From: Gordonia westfalica
GTDB taxonomy: Bacteria > Actinomycetota > Actinomycetes > Mycobacteriales > Mycobacteriaceae
Direction: 5' to 3'
Assembly: GCF_900105725.1 (NCBI RefSeq)
Contig: NZ_FNLM01000034.1
Coordinates: 3,472,001 to 3,536,000, forward strand
DNA: 64,000 bases
In this document: piece after piece, positions 1-11,143 of the stretch
Position numbering within the stretch: position 1 is the stretch's first letter
Layout of the letters: every line of letters starts with the position of its first letter
The notes under the pieces: model-generated
The model's database searches: none
Told to the model about the DNA's origin: nothing
Seen by the model: only the letters and a program-made list of their open reading frames with translations
Program-made: the position numbers and the translations under genes

Positions 1-294
1 GGCGAGGAGTTTCGCGAACATCGCGCCGAGCGCGATCAGGATGCCGACACCGGCTGCGGTCGAACCGAATCCGGTGGTGAACGATTCCAGGACGGTCGGG
101 ATCGACTCCCCTGCGACGATGCCGACGGTGGCGCCGCCACCGACCAGGGCGAGGAACGGATGCACCTTGGCGACCGTGATCGCGACGACGATGACGGCGA
201 TGCCGACAAGGGCGGCGACGACGAGCTGCCACCCCGGTGCGACCGGCTCGGGCAGATCCGCGCCGGCGGCGAGAATCGTGGTGGTCGACAACAT
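1..294 (-). CDS. gntP: Gluconate permease GntP, N-terminal part
   Basis: Only the first 98 codons are present; the gene runs off the left edge of the window. The translated start (MLSTTTILAAG) is followed by two hydrophobic segments (about residues 24-42 and 48-62) and a glycine-rich stretch with a third, the usual N-terminal topology of the GntP/Gnt-I gluconate:H+ symporter family. It lies two bases downstream of a gluconokinase stop codon on the same strand, so the two are almost certainly one operon for gluconate uptake and phosphorylation. Family assignment rests mainly on the neighbour and the membrane pattern; other members of the GntP/CitM-like superfamily cannot be excluded. Confidence 0.75.
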   Translation of the reverse strand, partial: MLSTTTILAAGADLPEPVAPGWQLVVAALVGIAVIVVAITVAKVHPFLALVGGGATVGIVAGESIPTVLESFTTGFGSTAAGVGILIALGAMFAKLLA

Positions 295-296
295 GT

Positions 297-800
297 TCAG
301 TTCTCCTCGCCGTCGGGCAGCGACGCGACCAGAGCGTCGACGATGGCGTCCACACTCTGGTCCACGTCGACGGTCACGCCGCGTTCATCGGAAGTCAGGG
401 GTTCGAGGGTGACGAACTGGGAGGTGAGCAGAGCCGACGGCATGAAATGCCCGGGCCGCGACGCCTGCCGTCGCGCAATGACCTCGACCGACCCCGCGAG
501 GTGCGCGAACGCCACCGACGGCTCATGTCCACGGAGGCGGTCACGGTAGGTGTGCTTGAGTGCGGAGCAGCTCATCACGCCGCCGTCGCCGTGCTCGGCC
601 AGCCAGGCGCCGATGGACTCGAGCCAGGGCCGGCGGTCGTCGTCGTCGAGCGGCTGACCAGCCGACATCTTGGCGATGTTCGCCGCCGAGTGGAAGTCGT
701 CGGCATCGGCGAACGGCACACGCAAACGCTGCGCCAGGGCGGCTCCCACCGTCGATTTTCCCGACCCCGAGACCCCCATGACGACCACCGGTGATCGCAT
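297..800 (-). CDS. gntK: Gluconokinase
   Basis: This 167-residue protein phosphorylates D-gluconate with ATP to 6-phosphogluconate, feeding the pentose phosphate pathway. The Walker A motif GVSGSGKST sits at residues 9-17 and is followed by the DADDFHSAANIAKM segment that marks the GntK family (shikimate-kinase-like P-loop fold). Length matches the 160-175 residues usual for stand-alone gluconokinases. It is upstream of and translationally close to gntP, and divergent from a GntR-family regulator that probably senses gluconate or a derivative. The shared 125-bp intergenic region contains a 7-bp inverted repeat. Confidence 0.93.
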   Translation of the reverse strand: MRSPVVVMGVSGSGKSTVGAALAQRLRVPFADADDFHSAANIAKMSAGQPLDDDDRRPWLESIGAWLAEHGDGGVMSCSALKHTYRDRLRGHEPSVAFAHLAGSVEVIARRQASRPGHFMPSALLTSQFVTLEPLTSDERGVTVDVDQSVDAIVDALVASLPDGEEN

Positions 801-854
801 GTCAACTCCTCCACATCGCTGTGCTGCTGATCACGGAGACTGCCGCAATAGTCA

Positions 855-884
855 TACTTATGCAAGTCCCTGCCTCTATAAGTA
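855..884. promoter_or_regulatory. Candidate GntR operator between gntK and its regulator
   Basis: A perfect 7-bp inverted repeat TACTTAT/ATAAGTA (855-861 and 878-884, 16-bp spacer) stands in an AT-richer patch between the divergent gntK and GntR genes. Placement between a regulator and its likely target, and the palindromic form, fit an operator. That it binds the adjacent protein is inference. Confidence 0.45.
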
Positions 885-925
885 CGCATATTGGCAGTCA
901 TCGCCGCTAATGAGAAGATGAAATC

Positions 926-3929
<3,004 letters not shown>

Positions 3930-4098
3930 GTCGAGTTACCTCCCGCCGGCTCGTGCGCCGGTTCGATAGACGTCAGCTTGCTTCGGACAACCTTACCGGG
4001 CAGCCTCCGGGCGCTCTGACCTGGTCACCGACGTCGGTGTGATCCGACGCACACGCCACCCCGCGTGTGCTCACCACCGACGACCTAGGATCCTTCGG

Positions 4099-5352
4099 GT
4101 GGCCAACCCAACCGACGTCGACGAACCGGCCCGGCGTTCCGGAGACGCGAGCCCCCCGTTCGCGGGTTGGGTACACCGGCACCGCTGGTGGCTCGACGCC
4201 CTCGTCGTCTACCTGGTCATCCGGGCGATCGGCATCCTCACGCTCGCGCGATTCGCGGACCTGCGGGACACCACCCTCGGCAAGGCGCTCACGGTGTGGG
4301 ACGGGCAGTGGATGCTCGCGATCGCCACACACGGCTACGACGGGGTTCCCGCGAGCCTGACCGACGCGCGCGGAATCCACACGGCCGACACGGCCTATGC
4401 CTTCTTCCCCGGATACCCGTATCTGGTGGGGTTCCTGGCGAAGCTGCCCGGCGTGACGCCGTTCGGCGCGGCGCTGACCCTCAATCTCGTTCTCGGGTGC
4501 ATCGCCGCGGTCGGCGCCGCCCGCCTGGGCATGGTGTGCGCGAGGCTGATGTCCCGACGCTCCCCCATCGGCCCCGCGCCCGAACGGGCCACCGGCCTCT
4601 TCCTGGTGGTGCTGTTCGCCGCGACGCCCATGTCGATCGTGCTCAACATGGCCTACACCGAGGCGATGTTCTGCGCCCTCGCGACGTGGGCCCTCATCGG
4701 AATCCTGGAGAGGCGCTGGCTGCTGGCCGGGGTGATGGCCGGACTCTGCGGCTTCTGCCGGCCGACCGCCGCGGTCATCATCGGCGTCGTGGTCCTCGCC
4801 GCGCTCGTCTTCCTGTGGACCGGCCGCCGCTCCTCCGAGGTCACGACGGGTGATCGGCTACGAGCCGTCGCCGCGATCGTCATCAGCCCGCTGGGCTACC
4901 TCACCTATCTCGGCGTCGTATGGGCCCACACCGGTTCGCCGACGGGATGGTTTCGTATCCAGACCGACGGCTGGGACACCGAATTCGACTGGGGCATAGC
5001 CGCCTTCAATTTCGTGAACGAGCAGCTCGTGCATTCCGCCGAGGTGGCCCCCACCGCGACGTCGTGGATCGTCCTGAGCACTCTGGTGATGCTGGGCGTG
5101 GCGGTCTGGGCGCGCCTGCCCTGGCCGGTGTTGCTGTTCGGATCACTGCTCGTCGCCCAGATCGTGCTGTCGAGCGGCCTGATGATGAGCCGGCCGCGGC
5201 TCCTGCTGCCGGCCTTCGTTCTGCTCATCCCGCTCGCGATGGCTCTCGCACGGACACGGCCGGTGGTCGCCGGGCTCATCGTGGTGCCGATCGTGGTCGG
5301 CAGCTCGTGGTTCGGCGCCCACATGTTGACGGTGTTCCCGCACGCCATGTGA
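4099..5352 (+). CDS. PIG-V-like polytopic membrane mannosyltransferase
   Basis: A membrane protein of 417 residues with about ten hydrophobic segments. The first loop contains WDGQWMLAIATHGYDG, matching the WDxxWY.xIAxxGY loop of PIG-V/GPI-mannosyltransferase-II-like proteins of actinobacteria, and is followed by AYAFFPGYPYLV. These enzymes use polyprenyl-phosphate-mannose on the outer face of the membrane. In this group of bacteria they act on lipoglycans or glycoproteins, but the acceptor here is unknown. The GTG start is preferred because AGGA precedes it; an ATG 20 codons upstream (4039) is in frame but has a basic, non-membrane extension. It is divergent from ask. Confidence 0.75.
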   Translation: MANPTDVDEPARRSGDASPPFAGWVHRHRWWLDALVVYLVIRAIGILTLARFADLRDTTLGKALTVWDGQWMLAIATHGYDGVPASLTDARGIHTADTAYAFFPGYPYLVGFLAKLPGVTPFGAALTLNLVLGCIAAVGAARLGMVCARLMSRRSPIGPAPERATGLFLVVLFAATPMSIVLNMAYTEAMFCALATWALIGILERRWLLAGVMAGLCGFCRPTAAVIIGVVVLAALVFLWTGRRSSEVTTGDRLRAVAAIVISPLGYLTYLGVVWAHTGSPTGWFRIQTDGWDTEFDWGIAAFNFVNEQLVHSAEVAPTATSWIVLSTLVMLGVAVWARLPWPVLLFGSLLVAQIVLSSGLMMSRPRLLLPAFVLLIPLAMALARTRPVVAGLIVVPIVVGSSWFGAHMLTVFPHAM

Positions 5353-5368
5353 CCGCGAGCCCGGCGCC

Positions 5369-6040
5369 TCAGCGTGCAGACGCTTCGAAACCCGCGCAGA
5401 GATAACCGATTCCGGTGTCGAGACGGGCCCGCGGGTCCAGAAGATGTGCAGCGTCGGGGCGTCCGGCGAGACGGGCGAGGTGCGGAGGCACCGCGGCGTC
5501 GGACCCACCTGCGAGCACGTCGGCCAGTCGCGCGGAGGGCAGCGAGGTCTCCTGCCCCTGTTCGCTGAGCAGTTGATCCCCGACGGCCATCAGCGCGACG
5601 CCGTGGATGAAGCTCCACACGGTCAGCGCCATGTCGGTGGCACGTTCGATTCCGACGCCGAGTTCGAGGAAGCCGGCCGACAACCAGTCGAGGCATTCGA
5701 GGGAGTCCTCGCCATAGCTGAGCCGGGGTGACGCGTAGGCGAGCACCAACCACGGGTGCCGCTGGTAGATCTCCCAGTCGACGTCGACGGCGATCCGGAC
5801 GCGCTCATCCCACGACGGGGACGTATCGATGGGATACGGATACCGCTGCCCGACCACCTCGGCCATCCTCTGCAGCAGCGCGTCCTTGTCGGCCACATGC
5901 CGGTACAGCGACATCGCGCCCACCCCGAGTTCGTCGGCCACCCGCCGCATCGACAGCCCGCTGAGCCCGTTGGCGTCCGCAACCCGGATCGCGGCGTCGA
6001 CGATGCTCGCCGGCGACAGCTTGGTGGTGTCGGACGTCAC
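5369..6040 (-). CDS. TetR-family regulator of the adjacent efflux gene
   Basis: A 223-residue TetR-type regulator: the helix-turn-helix near residues 8-55 (SIVDAAIRVADANGLSGLSM followed by VADELGVGAMSLYRHVADKD) and a C-terminal domain of the TetR_C (tetracycline repressor-like) type with the long SFIHGVALMAVGD helix. The GTG start has a strong AGGAGG eight bases upstream. It is divergent from a DHA2-type MFS exporter, the usual repressor/efflux arrangement. A perfect 8-bp inverted repeat lies just upstream. The reading frame stays open far upstream through the 43-bp repeat array, but that extension is repeat-encoded and not genuine. Confidence 0.87.
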   Translation of the reverse strand: MTSDTTKLSPASIVDAAIRVADANGLSGLSMRRVADELGVGAMSLYRHVADKDALLQRMAEVVGQRYPYPIDTSPSWDERVRIAVDVDWEIYQRHPWLVLAYASPRLSYGEDSLECLDWLSAGFLELGVGIERATDMALTVWSFIHGVALMAVGDQLLSEQGQETSLPSARLADVLAGGSDAAVPPHLARLAGRPDAAHLLDPRARLDTGIGYLCAGFEASAR

Positions 6041-6084
6041 CTGCGGATTCCTCCTGCCGGATTCGGGAATATATCGATTGCGTA

Positions 6085-6108
6085 CAGCGTACTCACACCC
6101 GTACGCTG
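6085..6108. promoter_or_regulatory. Candidate TetR operator upstream of regulator and efflux gene
   Basis: CAGCGTAC (6085-6092) and GTACGCTG (6101-6108) form a perfect 8-bp inverted repeat with an 8-bp spacer, a typical TetR-family operator size. Further CGTACGC boxes follow at about 6113-6127, so the protein may bind more than one site. Position is 45 bases upstream of the TetR start and between the divergent genes. Binding is inferred, not shown. Confidence 0.6.
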
Positions 6109-6145
6109 ACTCGCGTACGCCGTACGCAACCTCGCCGATCGAACC

Positions 6146-6317
6146 GGTTGAGCCGGTACGGAGCGCAGCGACGCACCGCGCCCCCGCCGGTTGAGCCGGT
6201 ACGGAGCGCAGCGACGCACCGCGCCCCCGCCGGTTGAGCCGGTACGGAGCGCAGCGACGCACCGCGCCCCCGCCGGTTGAGCCGGTACGGAGCGCAGCGA
6301 CGAACCGTGTCGAAACC
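6146..6317. repeat. Four tandem copies of a 43-bp intergenic repeat
   Basis: Units start at 6146, 6189, 6232 and 6275, each opening GGTTGAGCCGGTACGGAGCG. The first three are identical; the fourth diverges in its last 14 bases and ends ...GACGAACCGTGTCGAAACC, giving it GGTT/AACC ends. There are no spacers, so this is not a CRISPR. The array fills most of the space between the TetR operator region and the MFS gene and ends five bases before the AAGGAG of that gene, so it must lie in the 5' leader or promoter of the exporter. A GGAGCG-cAGCGACGA core is shared with the repeats around 38.2 and 39.9 kb. Confidence 0.9.
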
Positions 6318-6334
6318 CCCCAAGGAGAAGCATC

Positions 6335-7912
6335 GTGTCCACCCATCTCGGCCCGTCGAATCGGCAGCTTCCGGGCACCGCCGACCGACGTACGTGGTTG
6401 GGGCTCGCAGTGCTCACCCTGCCGGTGTTCCTGGTGTCGATGGACGTGTCCGTCCTCTACCTCGCGATCCCGTCGATCACCGACGCCCTCGCACCGTCGG
6501 CGGCCCAGCAGTTGTGGATTCTCGACATCTACGGCTTCTTGATCGCCGGACTGCTGATCACGATGGGCAACCTCGGCGATCGTATCGGGCGGCGTCGCAT
6601 CCTGCTCGCCGGCGCGGCGGTGTTCGGTCTGGCATCGGTACTCGCCGCCTTCGCCCCGACGGCCGGCATCCTGATCGCGGCCCGCGCCCTGATGGGCATC
6701 GGCGGCGCGACCCTGATGCCGTCGAGTCTCTCGCTGATCGCCAACATGTTCTCCGACAATCGTGAGCGCGGCCGCGCCATCGGCGTGTGGACGGCAGCCT
6801 TCGCCGGCGGCGCCGCCGTCGGCCCGGTCATCGGTGGCGTTCTGTTGCACCACTTCTGGTGGGGTTCGGTCTTCCTCATCAACGTGCCGGTACTGGCTGC
6901 ACTGCTCATCCTCGGCCCGCGACTGATCCCGGAGTACAAGGCTCCGACCTCCGCGAGGTTCGACGTACTGGGCGTCGTGTTGTCGATGGCCGGAATCCTG
7001 CCACTCGTCTACGCGGTGAAAACCGTTGCGAGCGAGGGCGCCGACGCGGGCGTCATCGTCGTCGGACTCGTCGGCGCGGCGCTCCTCGTCGGATTCGTCG
7101 TTCAGCAACGCCATTCCGCGGCACCACTACTCGATCTCAAGCTGTTCCGGAGCGCGCCGTTCGTCGGCGCGATCACCGTCGCACTCGTCGGCATGATGGC
7201 GCTCGGCGGGATGTCGTACCTGACCGGCGTCTACCTGCAGTCGGTGATGGGACACGACGTCCTGGCCGCGGCGATGGCCGGCCTCCCGATGGCAGTCGCG
7301 GTCGCCGTGTTCTCGATCGGCGCGTCCCGCGTCGCGTCAATGGTCGGCACGCGTACGGCCTTTCTCGGCTCGATCGCGCTGGCCGCCACCGGCAACTTCG
7401 GCCTGCTCGCGCTGACCACGTCGTCGCCGATCTGGGTGTACCTGGTCTTCACCTCGATCGCCGGTATCGGCTACGGCATCCAGTTCAGTCTCGTGTCGGT
7501 CGTGATCATCGGCGCGGTGCCCCCGGAGCGCTCGGGCTCGGCGTCGGGTATCTCGGAGACGAGCTTCGAGCTGGGCAACGCCCTCGGCCTGGCCCTGTTC
7601 GGTTCGCTCGCGACACTCGTGTTCCGCGGGCATCGCGACGGATGGTCGTTCGGCGACACGCTCGGAGAGACGCTGCACCGTGCCCTCGAGATGGGTGTGC
7701 AGGGCGACGGTCTCGCGTCCGCGGCCCGCCAGGCCTACGTCGACGGCATGCACGCCGCCTCGCTGGCCACCGGAATCTCGATGACCGTCCTCGGCGTCGG
7801 ACTGTTCTTCGCGATGCGCAACCCGGTGACCCCCACGGATGCCGACGCTCAGACCAGCACCGACGAACCCGCGGTCGCCGCGCCGCTACCCTCGACCGAG
7901 TGCACGAACTGA
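6335..7912 (+). CDS. MFS drug exporter, DHA2 family (14 TM)
   Basis: A 525-residue major facilitator with about fourteen membrane segments, as in QacA/SmvA-type proton-driven drug exporters. The motif-A loop GNLGDRIGRRR lies after TM2 (about residues 76-86). The RALMGIGGATLMPSSLSLI segment and the GPVIGGVLL motif C of antiporters follow. The GTG start has AAGGAGAAG upstream. It is divergent from a TetR regulator, which probably represses it, and its end overlaps the start of a nitroreductase by 13 bases. The compound exported cannot be told from the sequence. Confidence 0.9.
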   Translation: MSTHLGPSNRQLPGTADRRTWLGLAVLTLPVFLVSMDVSVLYLAIPSITDALAPSAAQQLWILDIYGFLIAGLLITMGNLGDRIGRRRILLAGAAVFGLASVLAAFAPTAGILIAARALMGIGGATLMPSSLSLIANMFSDNRERGRAIGVWTAAFAGGAAVGPVIGGVLLHHFWWGSVFLINVPVLAALLILGPRLIPEYKAPTSARFDVLGVVLSMAGILPLVYAVKTVASEGADAGVIVVGLVGAALLVGFVVQQRHSAAPLLDLKLFRSAPFVGAITVALVGMMALGGMSYLTGVYLQSVMGHDVLAAAMAGLPMAVAVAVFSIGASRVASMVGTRTAFLGSIALAATGNFGLLALTTSSPIWVYLVFTSIAGIGYGIQFSLVSVVIIGAVPPERSGSASGISETSFELGNALGLALFGSLATLVFRGHRDGWSFGDTLGETLHRALEMGVQGDGLASAARQAYVDGMHAASLATGISMTVLGVGLFFAMRNPVTPTDADAQTSTDEPAVAAPLPSTECTN

Positions 7913-8478
7913 TCGCAGGCCGGTGGAGCGCGCGCGGTTACGACCCCGCTGCCACCATCTCCGTCACAGACCTGGAGACCATCGTCGACGCCGGGCGCTG
8001 GGCACCCACCTGGGGACGCATGCAGCCGGTCCGGTTCGTCGTCGGCCGTCGCGGCGACGAGACCTTCGAGGCCCTCACCGGCGTCCTGACCCGCGGCAAT
8101 GCGGGCTGGGCGCCGAGGTCGGCCGCGCTGGTCCTGGTGTGCACCACCGATCGTCCCGACGACCCCAAGGAACACACGTATGCAGCCGTCGACGTCGGTC
8201 TCGCGGTGTCGCAGATGATCCTGCAGGCCGGGGCGCTCGGCTTCAACGGACACCCGATGGCCGGTTTCGACGCGGCCGCCGCGACCGAGGCCTTCGACAT
8301 CCCGGACGGCAGGCGCCCCTTGGTCCTGCTGGGGATCGGAGCCCTCGCCGAGGACGCGGCGTCGCTTCCGGAGGACATTCGCGAGCGTGACGAGCGCCCC
8401 CGCACGAGACTGCCGCTCGACGAGGTCGCCTTCGCCGGTACATGGGGGCACGCGGCGTTCCCTGCGCCCGAAATGTGA
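7900..8478 (+). CDS. Nitroreductase-family flavoprotein
   Basis: A 192-residue protein of the FMN-dependent nitroreductase fold. The N-terminal RWSARGYD and AGRWAPTWGRMQPVRFVVG segments correspond to the FMN-phosphate-binding R-S-R region and the SxxNxQPW-like loop. The C-terminal FNGHPMAGFD and PLVLLGIG stretches match the rest of the fold. The GTG start overlaps the 3' end of the MFS exporter in another frame, indicating translational coupling and a joint operon. Substrates of this family range from nitroaromatics to quinones; the link to an exporter suggests a detoxification role, by inference. Confidence 0.8.
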   Translation: MHELIAGRWSARGYDPAATISVTDLETIVDAGRWAPTWGRMQPVRFVVGRRGDETFEALTGVLTRGNAGWAPRSAALVLVCTTDRPDDPKEHTYAAVDVGLAVSQMILQAGALGFNGHPMAGFDAAAATEAFDIPDGRRPLVLLGIGALAEDAASLPEDIRERDERPRTRLPLDEVAFAGTWGHAAFPAPEM

Positions 8479-8525
8479 CCAATGAGGCATATGAGGCAGG
8501 TGTGATCTCGTGATACTTCTTCTAC

Positions 8526-9422
8526 ATGAACGTCTCACCTCGCCGACGAGGATCATCACGACGACTCACGTCCCGCCTGGCACCGGCTCTCGCGATCACG
8601 GCGCTCACCGCAGCGGCCGTGTTGTCGAGCTCTACGGTGGCACACGCCGAGGAGGCGTTCAGCCTCGAGTTCAACGGCGCGGCAGGCGCGATCCCCTCGG
8701 CCCTGAAGCATGAGACCGGCGGCGGCGGGTGGGGCAACAACGAGGCACAGATCTACACCTCGAGCCTCGACAACTCGCGCCTCGACGGAAACGGTCACCT
8801 CCTCATCGAGGCCCGACGCAGCACCAACAGCAACACCTGGACGTCGGCGCGCCTGACCACCAAGGGCACTTTTTCGTTCACCTATGGCACCATCGCCGCG
8901 CGGATCTCCCTCCCACAGGGACAGGGACTACACCCGGCGTTCTGGCTTCTCGGCACCGACATCGACACCGTGGGCTATCCGCAGTCGGGCGAGATCGACA
9001 TCGCCGAGACGATCAACAACTCGAACTGGGTCCACATGGGCGTGCACGGTCCGACCGGTGACGGAGTCGCGGTCGGCAACGGCTCACTCGACATGTCGCT
9101 CACTAGCCTGCTCGGCATCGAGGTCCCCAGCGTGCTGAGCGGTCGGTACGAACGCAACTACGACATCACCGGCATCAACCCATCCGCGTTCCACACCTAC
9201 GCGGTCACCAAGACGCCGTCGGAGATCCGTTATTCGTTCGACGGCGACACGGTCTACACCATCGCGCGGTCGTCGCTCGCCGCCAATGAGCAGTGGGTGT
9301 TCAACAAGCCGATATACGCCCTGCTCAACGTCGCGGTCGGCGGTGTCTGGCCGGGCCCCGCGAATGGAACGACCCCGAATCCGTCGACGATGACCGTCGA
9401 CTGGGTCCGCTACACCCCCTGA
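8526..9422 (+). CDS. Secreted glycoside hydrolase family 16 (beta-glucanase-like)
   Basis: A 298-residue exported enzyme. A positively charged N-terminus, a hydrophobic core at about residues 18-36 and an AHA cleavage site after residue 41 form a Sec signal peptide. The mature part has the GH16 active-site motif ExDxxE as GEIDIAE (nucleophile E156, acid/base E161). It also has NNEAQIYT and LHPAFWLLG segments of the beta-jelly-roll. It should cleave beta-1,3 or mixed-linkage beta-glucans. It stands alone, and a strong hairpin follows its stop codon. Confidence 0.92.
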   Translation: MNVSPRRRGSSRRLTSRLAPALAITALTAAAVLSSSTVAHAEEAFSLEFNGAAGAIPSALKHETGGGGWGNNEAQIYTSSLDNSRLDGNGHLLIEARRSTNSNTWTSARLTTKGTFSFTYGTIAARISLPQGQGLHPAFWLLGTDIDTVGYPQSGEIDIAETINNSNWVHMGVHGPTGDGVAVGNGSLDMSLTSLLGIEVPSVLSGRYERNYDITGINPSAFHTYAVTKTPSEIRYSFDGDTVYTIARSSLAANEQWVFNKPIYALLNVAVGGVWPGPANGTTPNPSTMTVDWVRYTP

Positions 9423-9444
9423 GCCCGAATCCTTCTCGAGACAG

Positions 9445-9485
9445 CGACATCCCCGCCGCGATCGGTGATCGTGACGGGGATGTCG
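9445..9485. terminator. Hairpin between convergent GH16 and MHS genes
   Basis: CGACATCCCC (9445-9454) pairs with GGGGATGTCG (9476-9485), with a second nested palindrome CGATC/GATCG in the loop. Placed between two converging genes it can serve as a bidirectional terminator. It lacks a long U-tract, which is common in actinobacteria. Confidence 0.65.
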
Positions 9486-9525
9486 TCGTTCTGCGGACCA
9501 CGGACAGGTCTCGCCAGAACACATT

Positions 9526-10953
9526 TCAGCCGACCAGGGAGTGCTCCGGTTCGGCCGGCTCGGCCTCGGCGCGCATGGCCTTGTCCTTGGTCTCGACGAT
9601 CAGGATCGTGCAGACCACGCTGACGGCCGAGAGGCCGGCGAGCAGAACGCCCACCCAGATCGCGCCCGGACCGGCGATCAGCGGGGCGGCGATCAGCGGC
9701 GGGATGGCTCCGCCGAGGATTCCGGCGAGGTTGTAGCCCATGCCGGCCCCGGTGTAGCGGTAGCGCGCCTCGAACAGCTCGGGGAGCAGCGCACCCGCAG
9801 GGCCGTAGGCGATACCGAAGATCAGCAGCGTGCCGATCAGTCCGACGACGAAGGCGAAGCCCCCGCCGATCTCGAGGATCGGGAACAGGACCAGCGTCCA
9901 CGGGATGGCGATGACGCACGAGGTCAGGATGACACGACGACGACCGACCCGGTCGGACCACATGGCCGACGCGGCGGTGGACAGACCGAAGACGATGGCG
10001 GCGATCATGCCCGCACCGAGAACGAAGGTGCGGGACAGGTCGAGACTCTTGGTGCCGTAGTTCGTGAGGAAGGCCGTGCCCATGTAGAAGAGCGAGAACA
10101 GGCTCGCCAGCGCACCGCCGGCGATGAGGATCTCTTTCCACTGATAGCGGAAGGCGTCCATGAACGGCAGTGCGGGACCGTCCGACTTCTCGGCCTCGAA
10201 CGCCTTGCGGCGCTGCGCTTCCCGGAACACGGGGGTCTCCGCGACGGCGAGCCGCACCCATAGGCCGACGGCGACGAGAGCGAACGACAGGATGAACGGG
10301 ATGCGCCAGCCGTAGTCGAGGAAGGCCGAGCTCGTCTCGCCGAGGGTGAGCGTGGCGATGAGGAACGTCAGGCTCGACAGGAAGAACGCGAACGCCGGGC
10401 CGAGCTGCGGGAACATCGCGTACAGCCCGCGTTTGCCGGGGGGTGCGTATTCCGCCGTCAGCAGTGTCGCGCCCGCCCACTCACCGCCCACGGCGAAGCC
10501 CTGCAGGAACCGGAGGACGACAAGCGCTATGGGCGCCGCGATCCCGATGCCCGATTCGGCGATACCGAAGACACCGGACTCGTATCCCGGGAGGAGTCCG
10601 ATCGCCACGGTGGCGATGCCCATGATCAGCAGAGTCCAGACCAGCGTGCGCTTCCGGCCGATCCGGTCGCCGAAGTGCCCGAAGAGCATCGCGCCGACCG
10701 GGCGCGCGAAGAAGGCGACGGCAAAGGTCGCGAAGGACGCGATCGTGCCGGTCACCTCGTCGGCCGCCGGGAAGAACACGGTCGGGAAGACCAGTGCGGC
10801 CGCGGTCCCGTAGATGAAGAAGTCGTAGAACTCGATGGTCGTGCCGATCGAGCTGGCGGCGGCGACGCGTCGGAGGCTGGTGGGATTCGCGTCGGGAGAG
10901 CTGTGCGGCTCGGGCGGTACAGCGCGGGGCGGATCGGCGGGGATCGTGGTCAC
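9526..10953 (-). CDS. MFS transporter, metabolite:H+ symporter (MHS) family
   Basis: A 475-residue twelve-TM transporter. The IEFYDFFIYGTAAALVF segment in TM1, GHFGDRIGRKRTL in the TM2-3 loop and RFLQGFAVGGEWAGA in TM4 are diagnostic of the MHS branch (ShiA, ProP, KgtP relatives), which import organic acids, betaines or similar solutes with protons. A proline-rich cytoplasmic N-terminus of about 25 residues precedes TM1. No pathway gene is next to it, so the substrate is open. An upstream 188-bp gap separates it from ridA-like DNA and holds only a hairpin. Confidence 0.9.
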   Translation of the reverse strand: MTTIPADPPRAVPPEPHSSPDANPTSLRRVAAASSIGTTIEFYDFFIYGTAAALVFPTVFFPAADEVTGTIASFATFAVAFFARPVGAMLFGHFGDRIGRKRTLVWTLLIMGIATVAIGLLPGYESGVFGIAESGIGIAAPIALVVLRFLQGFAVGGEWAGATLLTAEYAPPGKRGLYAMFPQLGPAFAFFLSSLTFLIATLTLGETSSAFLDYGWRIPFILSFALVAVGLWVRLAVAETPVFREAQRRKAFEAEKSDGPALPFMDAFRYQWKEILIAGGALASLFSLFYMGTAFLTNYGTKSLDLSRTFVLGAGMIAAIVFGLSTAASAMWSDRVGRRRVILTSCVIAIPWTLVLFPILEIGGGFAFVVGLIGTLLIFGIAYGPAGALLPELFEARYRYTGAGMGYNLAGILGGAIPPLIAAPLIAGPGAIWVGVLLAGLSAVSVVCTILIVETKDKAMRAEAEPAEPEHSLVG

Positions 10954-11100
10954 TGGCGTCGTCCTTCTGTGCAGGCGGCCGCGTCGTGGTTGAGCGGCTC
11001 CGTCGAAGACCGGGCATCACGCCCGTACACCCACCGACGCCAGAATGATTCAGGTCACTCGCAGCACCGGGTGAGATGCATGTCATAGCGTCGCCGGGGC

Positions 11101-11143
11101 GACCCCCACGCGGCACCCCCCGAAGAGGGGGCCGCCGAGGGTC
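11101..11143 (-). terminator. GC hairpin at the end of the RidA-like gene
   Basis: GACCC (11101-11105) pairs with GGGTC (11139-11143). Inside it a CCCCC run (11116-11120) pairs with GGGGG (11127-11131), flanked by GCGGC/GCCGC. It overlaps the stop region of the RidA-like gene and could end its minus-strand transcript. There is no U-tract, so confidence is modest. Confidence 0.4.

Noticed and set aside
4020..4098. Riboswitch or leader upstream of the mannosyltransferase or ask
   Set aside because: No conserved stem or leader peptide could be seen in this short divergent region.
6146..6317. CRISPR array
   Set aside because: Units are directly abutting with no spacers, and there are no cas genes.
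6041..7114. N-terminal extension of the TetR frame through the 43-bp repeat into the MFS gene
   Set aside because: The extension is repeat-encoded peptide plus antisense of the exporter. The GTG at 6040 has AGGAGG and gives the normal TetR N-terminus.
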